This document shows positions 1 to 6,214 of a DNA stretch of 42,411 nt, in pieces. The notes below the pieces were generated by a model. It made no database searches and had not been told where the DNA came from. It was given only the letters and a program-made list of their open reading frames with translations. Origin of the DNA: a virus. Numbering within the stretch: position 1 is the stretch's first letter; each line of letters opens with the position of its first letter. The stretch lies in the IMG/VR virus record IMGVR_UViG_3300043313_000303, positions 1-42,411 of that record; one strand, given 5' to 3'. A program made the position numbers and the translations under genes.

Positions 1-69
1 TGGCCTCGCCACCTCCCGCTCTCGATTGGTACCATTTACGATCGAATGGGGGTGGGGATTAGCCAGCCC
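1..69. repeat. Terminal direct repeat, left copy
   Basis: These 69 bases recur without a mismatch as the last 69 bases of the window (42343-42411). This is what a circular assembly overlap looks like; a genuine short terminal repeat is possible but shorter than is usual for podoviruses. It means the leftward transcription unit ending at 194 continues into the genes at the right end of the window. Confidence 0.97.
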
Positions 70-94
70 TTGCGACAGGTACTGACTAATCCCC
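54..94. other. Long hairpin beside the contig junction
   Basis: GGGGATTAGCCAG (54-66) pairs with CTGACTAATCCCC (82-94) at 12 of 13 positions across a 15-base loop. No T-tract follows on either strand, so it is not a standard intrinsic terminator. It lies in the least GC-rich stretch around the terminase genes. A packaging, attachment or control site is possible; no function is shown. Confidence 0.6.
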
Positions 95-193
95 CGACCA
101 TTACGCTGTACGCTACGCACACCATTAAGCCTGATCATGACCAACGGATTTGTAATCCGCTGTTTATCGCTGCGAGAGTAGGATAACTTGCGC
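70..193. other. Non-coding stretch with a tRNA-Thr(UGU) anticodon-arm match
   Basis: There is no convincing gene here. CGGATTTGTAATCCGC (145-160) equals the anticodon stem-loop sequence common in alphaproteobacterial tRNA-Thr(UGU), but no D arm, T arm or acceptor stem surrounds it, so it is not a tRNA gene. Phage attachment cores often copy tRNA anticodon arms, yet no integrase gene is visible. The leftward frame of the junction gene stays open across this stretch back to an ATG at 138. Confidence 0.5.
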
Positions 194-478
194 TCATGTC
201 GCATCTGTGTCGCGTCCAGTATTCTCGATGACCTTCGGCTCGGTCGGCGCGATCGTATTCTGGATGATGTGCCTAATGGTAACCCTAATATCCCCCTCGC
301 CGTCCTCGCCGGTGTGCGTCTGCGGCGGCTTGCCCCAGCCGCGATCGAGCAGCGCGACGCACGCAGCCACGCGCGCAGCGTCGGTGTCGCCGTGCTGCGC
401 AATGCCACCGAGCTGCTGCACGGCCACGTCGGTCCACTGACGCGCCAAGCTCCTGATATTGACTGGTGCTCTGGCCAC
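194..478 (-). CDS. Conserved phage protein, candidate terminase small subunit
   Basis: This 94-residue protein has an N-terminal helical part followed by the motif ALLDRGWGKPPQ (about residues 43-54), typical of a widespread family of small phage proteins near terminase genes. The start is GTG at 478; a G-rich stretch at the end of the upstream gene could serve as ribosome site, suggesting coupling. On the circular map the next substantial leftward gene is the large terminase, which supports a packaging role. I see no definite DNA-binding fold, so the small-terminase call is inference. Membership of the LDRGWGKPPQ family is firmer than the function. Confidence 0.55.
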   Translation of the reverse strand: MARAPVNIRSLARQWTDVAVQQLGGIAQHGDTDAARVAACVALLDRGWGKPPQTHTGEDGEGDIRVTIRHIIQNTIAPTEPKVIENTGRDTDAT

Positions 479-485
479 TTGCGTC

Positions 486-673
486 TCACCCGCCCCCTGT
501 CCCCTGTTGCTCCAGCTTGGTCACCCGATCGGCCAGCGTCACCATGCTCTCCGCCAGCCGTGTGGTGACGCCGAGCAGCTTGCGCTGCAGCTCCTCCAGA
601 TCGCGCGAGCCGCGACCTGCCGCGCCTTGACGATCTCGCTGTCGACGAAGCTGACGACCTTCATCCCGGCCAT
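486..673 (-). pseudogene. Small coiled-coil protein gene with an apparent frameshift
   Basis: Two reading frames each carry clear coding bias and together make one protein. From ATG 673 (ribosome site AGGG seven bases upstream) the first frame reads MAGMKVVSFVDSEIVKARQ. From about 605 onward the sensible frame is one base different and gives a coiled coil (residues like DLEELQRKLLGV and LADRVTKLEQQ) ending at 486. The junction falls in a GCGCGCG run (601-609), so a one-base deletion, real or from sequencing, is the simplest reason. No slippery heptamer is present. An alternative is one frame from GTG 716, whose N-terminus looks non-coding. Function unknown. Confidence 0.5.
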
Positions 674-683
674 GACCGCACCC

Positions 684-692
684 TGTGGATAA
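684..692 (-). promoter_or_regulatory. Perfect DnaA-box match
   Basis: The leftward strand reads TTATCCACA, the consensus DnaA box, just upstream of the ATG at 673. Only this single copy was noticed, so it may be chance; it does not by itself mark an origin. Confidence 0.3.
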
Positions 693-712
693 CTCCGCCA
701 GAATGCGCCGCG

Positions 713-982
713 TCACGCGTGGGCGTCAAGTTGCCCCTGTGGCCGAGGCTTGGGCCGGTGCCGCACGCCGAAGCCGAGATGCAGCATCAGCCGCAGCAGC
801 TTGACCGATGAAGCGGGCACCTCGGCCTCACCCGCGACGTAGCGCCGGGACGTGCGATCGGACACGCCGAGGAAGCGCGCGCCGCTGCTCTGGTTCAGGC
901 CCAGCGCGGCGAGCAGCCGCTCGTACTCGGCCGGGCTGATCGCCGCGACCTTGCGCCAGTCGGCGTAGTTTGGGTTTGCCAT
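713..982 (-). CDS. Helix-turn-helix transcriptional regulator
   Basis: This is an 89-residue DNA-binding protein, probably the phage switch or early regulator. Residues about 20-60 form a helix-turn-helix of the XRE/HigA-antitoxin style, with GARFLGVSDRTSRRYVAG as turn and recognition helix and a following VPASSVKLLRLML helix. The C-terminus is basic and proline-rich. ATG 982 has the ribosome site GGAGA, in the same AACGGAGACGAC context used by the gene at 15051. It is transcribed away from the gene at 1101 across a 118-base control region with facing promoters and operator-like repeats, the classical arrangement of an autoregulated repressor. Its gene ends by overlapping a GTG at 716. Confidence 0.8.
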   Translation of the reverse strand: MANPNYADWRKVAAISPAEYERLLAALGLNQSSGARFLGVSDRTSRRYVAGEAEVPASSVKLLRLMLHLGFGVRHRPKPRPQGQLDAHA

Positions 983-1007
983 GTCGTCTCCGTTTGATGC
1001 CGTAAAT

Positions 1008-1036
1008 AATATGCCTGATATTCTGCACTAGGTCAA
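1008..1036 (-). promoter_or_regulatory. Leftward promoter of the regulator and possibly the late unit
   Basis: The leftward strand shows TTGACC (1036-1031), a 17-base spacer and CATATT (1013-1008), a good sigma-70-type match. An ACTAGG hexamer (1027-1032) overlaps the -35 box and recurs at 1053-1058 and, inverted, at 1068-1073. All genes to the left as far as the junction, and beyond it the late genes, run in this direction. Confidence 0.6.
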
Positions 1037-1045
1037 TTTGGACAC

Positions 1046-1075
1046 TTGACGGACTAGGACAAATAGGCCTAGTCT
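1046..1075 (+). promoter_or_regulatory. Rightward early promoter with operator TAGG-N9-CCTA
   Basis: TTGACG (1046-1051) and TAGTCT (1070-1075) are separated by 18 bases. Between them ACTAGG (1053-1058) and CCTAGT (1068-1073) form a perfect inverted repeat with a 9-base centre. The element TAGGACA-N4-GGCCTA and the following CTGCGTCATC leader are shared with the promoter at 14995-15050, so both are probably bound by the same protein. Confidence 0.65.
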
Positions 1076-1100
1076 GCGTCATCAACAACGGAGATACGCC

Positions 1101-1529
1101 ATGACCAAGTACACCGACGGCTCCCTGATCCGCACCAAGCAGACCTTCGGCGAGACGATCAGCGAAGGCCACACCGACTTCGGCCTGCTCGACGCCAAGG
1201 GCCGCAAGCTGGGCGCCAACTGGCGCATCTTCCGCATCACCGTGACGCCGGTTGGCGACGCGCCGTCGAACTGCGGCTGCATCTGCATGGAAAGCCCCGA
1301 CCTGACCGGCGAGCGCGTCGCGATCGCCCACACCGTCGCCCGCAACGGCGAACGCTTCGGTGGCGCAGGCTGCTGGCGCGAAGTCCACGCCGACGTCGCG
1401 TCCGCCGTCGCCGCGATCAACGCCAAGAACGCCAAGGCGCGCGCCCGCTACGCCCGCATGGCGGACGTCACCGCCCCCGGCCGCGAAGGCCCCGCCCTGC
1501 TCGACGCCGTCCTCCACGGGAGGGCATGA
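1101..1529 (+). CDS. Unknown early protein
   Basis: I do not recognise this 142-residue protein. It starts at ATG 1101 behind the ribosome site GGAGA and the operator-bearing early promoter. The middle contains NCGCICMESPD and a GGAGCWREV stretch, giving three cysteines; the C-terminal half is alanine-rich and helical (AVAAINAKNAKARARYARM). No signal peptide or membrane segment is seen. As the first gene after a regulated early promoter it may be an early host-directed or regulatory protein, but that is only position-based inference. Confidence 0.75.
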   Translation: MTKYTDGSLIRTKQTFGETISEGHTDFGLLDAKGRKLGANWRIFRITVTPVGDAPSNCGCICMESPDLTGERVAIAHTVARNGERFGGAGCWREVHADVASAVAAINAKNAKARARYARMADVTAPGREGPALLDAVLHGRA

Positions 1530-1531
1530 GC

Positions 1532-1903
1532 ATGGGCAGCGAAAACAACCCGTTCTACGAGGAGGCGCTCGACGCCCAGCGCCTCGCCGCCGACAGCTTC
1601 GCCCGCAACACCGCAAGGAAAACCATCATGGACGGCCTGCCCGACCTCGTGCTGCCGCAGGTCTCGATCAACGGCAGCCACCCCGACGACCTGCTCGCGC
1701 AGCAATCAGCCGTGATCACCGCGCTCGCCCAGCTCCAGCGCCGCATGGCCGCCGCCCGCCCGCACGGCCGCGACTACCAGTACCGCCCGGCCGAGTACGT
1801 CGCCGCGCGCTACGCATGGGCCGCGCGCGAGGACCTGCTGCTCGCGCTGCAGCAGGACCTCGTCAACCACGCCAAGGCGATCAGCCGCGCGAGCGCGCGT
1901 TAA
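1532..1903 (+). CDS. Unknown early protein
   Basis: This 123-residue, mostly helical protein has no recognised domain. Two ATGs (1526 and 1532) lie at the start; I favour 1532 because GGAGGG (1519-1524) is seven bases before it but only one base before 1526. Choosing 1526 adds two residues and makes an ATGA overlap with the upstream gene. It carries GRDYQYRPAEYVAARYAWAAREDLLLAL, split here only for its aromatic-rich helix. Its TAA overlaps by four bases the stop of the convergent gene at 1900. Confidence 0.7.
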   Translation: MGSENNPFYEEALDAQRLAADSFARNTARKTIMDGLPDLVLPQVSINGSHPDDLLAQQSAVITALAQLQRRMAAARPHGRDYQYRPAEYVAARYAWAAREDLLLALQQDLVNHAKAISRASAR

Positions 1904-2229
1904 GCCAGCTTCGCCTCGGCCAGCTCGCTCTCCAGCGACTGGCCGCGGTGCTTGCCCAACAGCGTCAGCACCGCCTCGATCAGCACGTCCGCCCGCGCCC
2001 GCTTCTCGACCGCCTCGTCGCGCTCGGTCCGGTACGCCTCGACCTCGGTCTGCAGCCGCGCGTGCGCCAGCCGCAGGGCGTCGTGCTCGGCCTGCAGCCC
2101 GCGGTGCTCGACCTTGAGCTTGTCGAACGCCTTCTGGCAGGCGTCGCGTTCCTCCTCGGCCTCGACCACCGCCATCAGCCCGGCCTCGACGCGATCGCGC
2201 CGCCCGGTCGTCGTCCCGTTCGTGTTCAT
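1900..2229 (-). CDS. Coiled-coil protein of unknown function
   Basis: This 109-residue protein is almost entirely one long coiled coil (residues about 20-95, rich in E, R, L and A in heptads). Start ATG 2229 overlaps the TGA of the upstream signal-peptide gene as ATGA, so the two are probably translated together. An in-frame ATG at 2244 is a less likely start. No DNA-binding or catalytic motif is visible. Paired with a secreted partner it might act at the envelope, but nothing in its own sequence shows that. Confidence 0.7.
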   Translation of the reverse strand: MNTNGTTTGRRDRVEAGLMAVVEAEEERDACQKAFDKLKVEHRGLQAEHDALRLAHARLQTEVEAYRTERDEAVEKRARADVLIEAVLTLLGKHRGQSLESELAEAKLA

Positions 2230-2567
2230 CGCCTGCAGCTCCATGAATTTCCGCTCCACACCGTGCGCCGGCCGTGCCGCTTGCACGTCTCCTGATCCGG
2301 CTTGCGTATCGTGACGACCACCGTCCGCACCGGACGGGGTTCCACCGGCGCAGCCGAGCCCGTGGGTGCGTTTTGCACCGGCTGGGGTGCCGGAGGCAGG
2401 GCCACCAGCGCGTCGCGCACCAGCAGCTGCCGCACCGGCTCCCATCGCTGCTCGAACGTGAGCGGCACCGGCGCCGTCATCGCCGGGTGCCGATCCTGTA
2501 TCTTCTCGCCCGCGCCCGCCGCCGTGACGCCCGCGAGCAGGGCCGCCATCATCATCCACATTCTCAT
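2226..2567 (-). CDS. Small secreted protein with C-terminal CKRHGRRTV/SWSCRR motif
   Basis: The 113-residue protein begins with a signal peptide: MRMWMMMAALLAGVTAAGAG, with cleavage likely after AGA. The middle is proline-rich, and the end has two cysteines in CKRHGRRTVW...SWSCRR, a tail seen in small periplasmic proteins of Bradyrhizobium-like bacteria. ATG 2567 is preceded by GGAAGG; ATG 2561 is a near alternative. It probably works in the periplasm, perhaps in superinfection exclusion or envelope change; that role is a guess. The likeness to host proteins suggests acquisition from a rhizobial genome. Confidence 0.65.
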   Translation of the reverse strand: MRMWMMMAALLAGVTAAGAGEKIQDRHPAMTAPVPLTFEQRWEPVRQLLVRDALVALPPAPQPVQNAPTGSAAPVEPRPVRTVVVTIRKPDQETCKRHGRRTVWSGNSWSCRR

Positions 2568-2625
2568 GATCCTTCCATCCTTCCAGCCTTCCATTGTCGC
2601 CGCCACGACGGGCGGGCGCGAGCCC

Positions 2626-2693
2626 GGTTACACATATATGTAACCGTAATTCCCCTTATATCTCAACGAGGTTACATTAGTTACACAGTTACA
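2626..2693. repeat. GTTACA iterons in a non-coding region, candidate origin or operator
   Basis: The 208-base gap 2568-2775 is A/T-richer than the rest of the genome. GTTACA occurs four times in one direction (2627-2632, 2671-2676, 2680-2685, 2688-2693) and once inverted (2639-2644). GGTTACA (2626-2632) and TGTAACC (2639-2645) form a perfect inverted repeat. The leftward strand also has TTGAGA, 17 bases, then TTACAT, a possible promoter for the secreted-protein gene with the inverted repeat over its -10 box. Lying just beyond the primase gene, the repeats could be replication iterons. Confidence 0.5.
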
Positions 2694-2755
2694 CATACTA
2701 TTGGAGACCTCCGGTTATATTAGGCTACGCCGCAGGTATCCTGGTACATAGCGCC

Positions 2756-2784
2756 AAAAAATGAAAAGTCTGGGATCATTTTTT
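2756..2784 (-). terminator. A/T hairpin terminator at the end of the primase operon
   Basis: AAAAAATGA (2756-2764) and TCATTTTTT (2776-2784) form a perfect nine-base stem around an 11-base loop that includes the primase stop codon. Read leftward the RNA ends in a run of U, as in an intrinsic terminator, though the stem is A/U-only and so weak. Confidence 0.5.
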
Positions 2785-5025
2785 AACGTAACCTGTAACC
2801 GGACGTGTTTCCGCCTTCGCGCGAACGTATCCGCGCACCGATTTACCCTCTGACTTGAATACCTTGGCTTCCCACCCGAGCAGCCGCATGACGTCCGCGA
2901 GCCGTTTCGTATGCCTGATGTCCATGTGTACCTCCTGTAACTGGAGGGCGTATGTAAGCAGATCGTAAGTTGTGACGCGCTCTTCATCGCCTTCTACGTT
3001 AACAATGCCGCGACCCAGACGACCGACGCCAGCCAGCGGACCCGTAACCGGGATAACACTCAAATTTGCCAGCACGGCCTCCCACGGATCGCGCACGCGG
3101 CGCGCCTCCTGATCCTCGCCCGCGGCGCCCCACAGCGCCTCGTCGAGCACGAGGCTCTCGCCCGCCGACTGCGCCGCCGCGGCCTCGCCCCACAGCTGCA
3201 GCCGCACTGCGCGCAACGCCGCCACGTCGATCGGGCGCTCGACCTGCAGCGACCAGAACCGCCGGTTCCCGGTCGTTGACTGCAGGTATTCCATGTTGTT
3301 CGTCGTGCCGACCTCGATCGAGTGCCGCGGCTGCACCGCGAGGAAGCGCGCGTATGCGGGCCGCGCGCGGTCCTCGACCCTGCTGGCGTAAGCCTTGACC
3401 GTCTCCACCTCCGCCTTGCGCATCCCGGCGAGGTCCGCGTTCTCGTGTATCCAGATGCCCGCGAGCTGCTCCTGCACCTCGCGGCTCTCCTTGCCGATGA
3501 TGCGCTCGTCGGAGAAGTTTCCCTCGCCCGCCAGCACGCGCCACACCGTCGACTTGTTCCAGCCCTCCGGCGACACCAGCACCATTATCGTGTCGAACTT
3601 GCACCCCGGATTGCGCGCCCGCGCGACCGCGGCAATCATCACCTTGCGCACGCACTGCCGGTTCAGCGCCGTGTCCGCCGCATTGAAGTGATCGGCCGCC
3701 ATGCGGTCGAGCCGCCGCACGCCGTCCCACGCCGCTTCCGCCTCCGCCAGCATGTCGACGACGGGGTTGAACTGGTTTTCCAGCGCCGCCGCCACCACCG
3801 CGTCGCGGACGTGCTTCTCGGTGAAATCGCGCCCGTAGGTCACCGACACCCACCAGCGCAGCGACGCAATGCGGTTGTCCGTCACCTCGCCGCAGAACGC
3901 CGTCGTGGCGCCCCCGGCGGGCTTGCCGATGTACATCTTGTTGTGAAAAACGTCATAGGTCCCGAAGAACCCGCCCGCCTCGATCGCCAGCCGCGCGTTG
4001 TGCAGCGACGCCCGCGGCGTGCCGTTCTCGTACCGCTCGCGCCAGTTCGGCACGTCCGGCGCCGGCGCGACGCCGTGCAGCTCGGCGACCGCCGCCAGCC
4101 GCTCCGCGAACCCTTCCGGCACGTGCGTCGGCGCCGCGCTCTTCGGGCAGTGCCACGTCGCCTCTTCGTTGTCGAACACGCCGACGCAGCGCGCGACGTA
4201 GCAGTCCCCGACCCGGCACTTGGTCCGGTCGTGGCTGCCGTCGATGAACGACCCCGATACCCGTATCTCGCCGCCCGCGGCCATGTCGCACAGCGCGTCG
4301 TAGTCGATCTGGTCCGGGCCGTTGTGCACGTCGAACCGCGTCGCGTCGTCGATGTCGTACACCACCGGCCCGCTCGCGCCGTCGTGGATCGGCTTCACCG
4401 CGACCAACCCGTGCGCCTCCATGATGGCGTCGCAGGCGTCCATCAACGGGCTCAGGTCGGCGCCGGGAAAGGTCGGCAGCTCGGCCGCCTGCGCGTCGAG
4501 GATCGTCGCGCCGTGATACCCATAGTGGCGCTCGACCCCGTCCGTGATGCTGTGCAGGCCGTGCACGCCGACGTAGCGCCGCGACAGCGTGGTGAACACC
4601 TCGACGCGGTGGCCCTTGGCCTCCGGCGTCTTGGGCGCCGTTCCGGGGACCACCCAGCGCCGCGTGTTGAGGTAGTGCCGCTCCGTCTCGGCGCGCCCGA
4701 TCAGCGCCAGCTTGGCGGCGCCCGAATGGCGCCGCAGGCAGCGCGCCATGAAGTCCGGCCAGCGCGCCGTGAGCATCGCCACGATCTCGTCGACCACCGC
4801 CGCGATGCGCACGTCGATGTCGATCACCACCAGCCCGCTGCCGTACATGCGGATCGCCGCGGCGCGCCCGTTCCACCGCTCGATGTCGGTCGCCTCGTTC
4901 GGCATCGTCGGCCAGCCGGGCAGCGGGTGCGCCTTACCCTCCAGCAGTGGTATGACGTCGAAGCCGTTCGCCTTGATCTTGTGCCACACCGGGCGATAGA
5001 GCGTGATCCTCTTGGGTTTCAGCAT
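2776..5025 (-). CDS. Primase-polymerase / VapE-type helicase (phage replication primase)
   Basis: This 749-residue protein would prime and unwind DNA at the phage fork. The N-terminal 200 residues look like a bifunctional Prim-Pol domain: GFDVIPLLEGKAHPLPGW is the typical entry motif and VVIDIDV (D69, D71) supplies metal-binding acidic residues. The C-terminal half is a VirE/VapE-type P-loop ATPase with an atypical Walker A, SPEGWNKST (K491), a Walker B-like WIHENADLAGM, the KAYASRVEDRARPAYAR motif and TTNNMEYLQSTTGNRRFW. In the family Walker A is usually GxxGxGKST and the B motif ends in E, so both are divergent here. ATG 5025 follows AGGTGG and overlaps the upstream zinc-ribbon gene by seven bases; an extended frame from 5085 lacks that support. 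Confidence 0.88.
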   Translation of the reverse strand: MLKPKRITLYRPVWHKIKANGFDVIPLLEGKAHPLPGWPTMPNEATDIERWNGRAAAIRMYGSGLVVIDIDVRIAAVVDEIVAMLTARWPDFMARCLRRHSGAAKLALIGRAETERHYLNTRRWVVPGTAPKTPEAKGHRVEVFTTLSRRYVGVHGLHSITDGVERHYGYHGATILDAQAAELPTFPGADLSPLMDACDAIMEAHGLVAVKPIHDGASGPVVYDIDDATRFDVHNGPDQIDYDALCDMAAGGEIRVSGSFIDGSHDRTKCRVGDCYVARCVGVFDNEEATWHCPKSAAPTHVPEGFAERLAAVAELHGVAPAPDVPNWRERYENGTPRASLHNARLAIEAGGFFGTYDVFHNKMYIGKPAGGATTAFCGEVTDNRIASLRWWVSVTYGRDFTEKHVRDAVVAAALENQFNPVVDMLAEAEAAWDGVRRLDRMAADHFNAADTALNRQCVRKVMIAAVARARNPGCKFDTIMVLVSPEGWNKSTVWRVLAGEGNFSDERIIGKESREVQEQLAGIWIHENADLAGMRKAEVETVKAYASRVEDRARPAYARFLAVQPRHSIEVGTTNNMEYLQSTTGNRRFWSLQVERPIDVAALRAVRLQLWGEAAAAQSAGESLVLDEALWGAAGEDQEARRVRDPWEAVLANLSVIPVTGPLAGVGRLGRGIVNVEGDEERVTTYDLLTYALQLQEVHMDIRHTKRLADVMRLLGWEAKVFKSEGKSVRGYVRAKAETRPVTGYVKK

Positions 5026-5240
5026 GATCGCCACCTGACGAACATCTCGCCCTTGTGCTCGTGCAGGATCAGCGTCGGATTGCACCCTTTAGTCTCGCAA
5101 ACGAAACCGATCGTTACGACGCCGCCGGGGATCAGCACGACCTCGCGGAACTTGAGATACGTGTCGCCGCACGGGCACGCCAGCGTGTGCTCGACATCGG
5201 GTTGATTTCCGATGTGAAGTTCTTCAGTAGTGATGGGCAT
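5019..5240 (-). CDS. Small zinc-ribbon protein
   Basis: The 73-residue protein has two paired-cysteine knuckles, ACPCG near residue 22 and CETKGC near residue 48, separated by beta-rich sequence, as in a zinc ribbon. ATG 5240 has AAAGG about nine bases upstream. It sits between the VRR-NUC nuclease and the primase and overlaps the primase start, so it is likely a replication accessory; no specific function can be named. Confidence 0.7.
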   Translation of the reverse strand: MPITTEELHIGNQPDVEHTLACPCGDTYLKFREVVLIPGGVVTIGFVCETKGCNPTLILHEHKGEMFVRWRSC

Positions 5241-5276
5241 TGGTCTGCACCTTTCCGTATCAAGGGTGTTCAGATC

Positions 5277-5307
5277 GGGCCGGGGCGCCCTCCAAGCGCC
5301 TCGGCCC
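5277..5307. other. Intergenic hairpin between nuclease and zinc-ribbon genes
   Basis: GGGCCGGGGCG (5277-5287) pairs with CGCCTCGGCCC (5297-5307) with one mismatch and a nine-base loop. There is no T-tract. It could protect mRNA ends or attenuate transcription between the two leftward genes. Confidence 0.6.
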
Positions 5308-5318
5308 CTCGTCCGCTG

Positions 5319-5615
5319 TCAGGGCGCGGCGAGCAGGCGGTCAATATCCGCCGAATTGCGTACGAAGTAAACTTCAACACCTAGTGCCTTGAACCGATCG
5401 TAATACTGCTGCTGGTGTGGCGCCACGCGCCCGAAGCGCGGCCGCTTGATTTCCGCGAATATTATCCGCGGCCCCGGCAGCACGATTAATCGGTCAAAAA
5501 ATCCACGCTTGCCGACGCACATCACCTTCTCGCACACCCCGCCGAGCGCGACCACGCGCGCGACCAGCTCGGCCTCGACCGCGCGCTCCTTGACAATGGC
5601 TGATCGTCCATCCAT
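5319..5615 (-). CDS. VRR-NUC domain nuclease
   Basis: This is a 98-residue stand-alone VRR-NUC nuclease of the PD-(D/E)XK fold, a family that cleaves branched or flapped DNA. The order is EAELVARVVALGG with E14 or E16, then GFFDRLIV with D41, then FAEIKRP with E55 and K57, and PHQQQYYDRFKALG with Q68: the complete active-site set at normal spacing and length. It is the first gene of the leftward replication block, facing an HNH gene across 47 bases. The chosen ATG 5615 has a poor ribosome site; no better start is visible. Confidence 0.88.
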   Translation of the reverse strand: MDGRSAIVKERAVEAELVARVVALGGVCEKVMCVGKRGFFDRLIVLPGPRIIFAEIKRPRFGRVAPHQQQYYDRFKALGVEVYFVRNSADIDRLLAAP

Positions 5616-5662
5616 GCTGGCAGCAGAACATCGCGATTTAAAACTGGCAAGGTGAATTTAGC

Positions 5663-6214
5663 ATGGACGAACAGTGGCGCCCCGTCCTCGGCTTCGAGGA
5701 CTACTACGAAGTGTCCGACCAAGGCCGCGTTCGCGGGTTGGCCCGGACCCATGAGTACCGCGGCGGGGTCAGGCGCGTTCGCGCCAGATTGCTTGTGTTG
5801 ACCCCTGACGCCGATAAACACCACCGCACGCACTGCTATGTCGGCGTGATGCTATACGACGGCGGAAAGGCGTATCGTAAGCGCGTTCACAGCCTAGTTC
5901 TAGAGGCGTTCGTCGGCGCACGTCCGGCCCGCGCTGACGTGCGGCACCTCAACGGAGTTGGTAACGACAACCGCCTTGTAAATCTGGCGTGGGGGACGCG
6001 CGCAGAGAACTGTGCCGACCAAGTGCTGCACGGCACGCGCCGCCGAGGCGCGCGCGTAGTAAACGCCAAGTTGAACGAACGCGACATACCCAACATACGC
6101 GCCGAGTTGGCTGCTGGTGCCTCGCAGAGTGCGGTGGGGCGCCGGTACGGTGTCTCACAGAGCGCCATTTATTGCATCGCGAGAAAGGTTACGTGGTCTC
6201 ATGTCTCGTCATAG
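5663..6214 (+). CDS. HNH homing endonuclease (NUMOD4-HNH)
   Basis: The 183-residue protein starts with a NUMOD4-like segment (WRPVLGFEDYYEVSDQGRVR), then an HNH_3-type core: VHSLVLEAFVG, the DVRHLNGVGNDNRLVNLAWGT motif (H-N-N residues), then AENCADQ. A C-terminal helix-turn-helix (SAVGRRYGVSQSAIYCI) would add DNA specificity. Such free-standing genes are mobile and cleave phage DNA lacking them. It has visibly less biased codon use than its neighbours, a sign of transfer, and its end overlaps the next gene by 14 bases. Length and domain order are typical of an intact enzyme. Confidence 0.9.
   Translation: MDEQWRPVLGFEDYYEVSDQGRVRGLARTHEYRGGVRRVRARLLVLTPDADKHHRTHCYVGVMLYDGGKAYRKRVHSLVLEAFVGARPARADVRHLNGVGNDNRLVNLAWGTRAENCADQVLHGTRRRGARVVNAKLNERDIPNIRAELAAGASQSAVGRRYGVSQSAIYCIARKVTWSHVSS

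Noticed and set aside
120-190. tRNA-Thr gene
   Set aside because: Only the anticodon arm matches; there is no pairable D arm, T arm or acceptor stem in the right positions on either strand.
684-692. Replication origin at a DnaA box
   Set aside because: One isolated box inside a small gene region is not adequate; the iteron stretch at 2626-2693 is a better candidate.
486-716. Programmed ribosomal frameshift
   Set aside because: No slippery heptamer or downstream structure is seen at the frame change; a one-base deletion explains it.
3322-5205. A 627-residue rightward frame opposite the primase
   Set aside because: It is the antisense shadow of the primase codons; the primase motifs on the other strand are unambiguous.
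5600-5674. Inverted ATGGACGA(T/A)CAG copies at the facing starts of the VRR-NUC and HNH genes
   Set aside because: Eleven of twelve bases match, but one copy is out of frame with the VRR-NUC start and lies in coding sequence; chance or old duplication cannot be separated.
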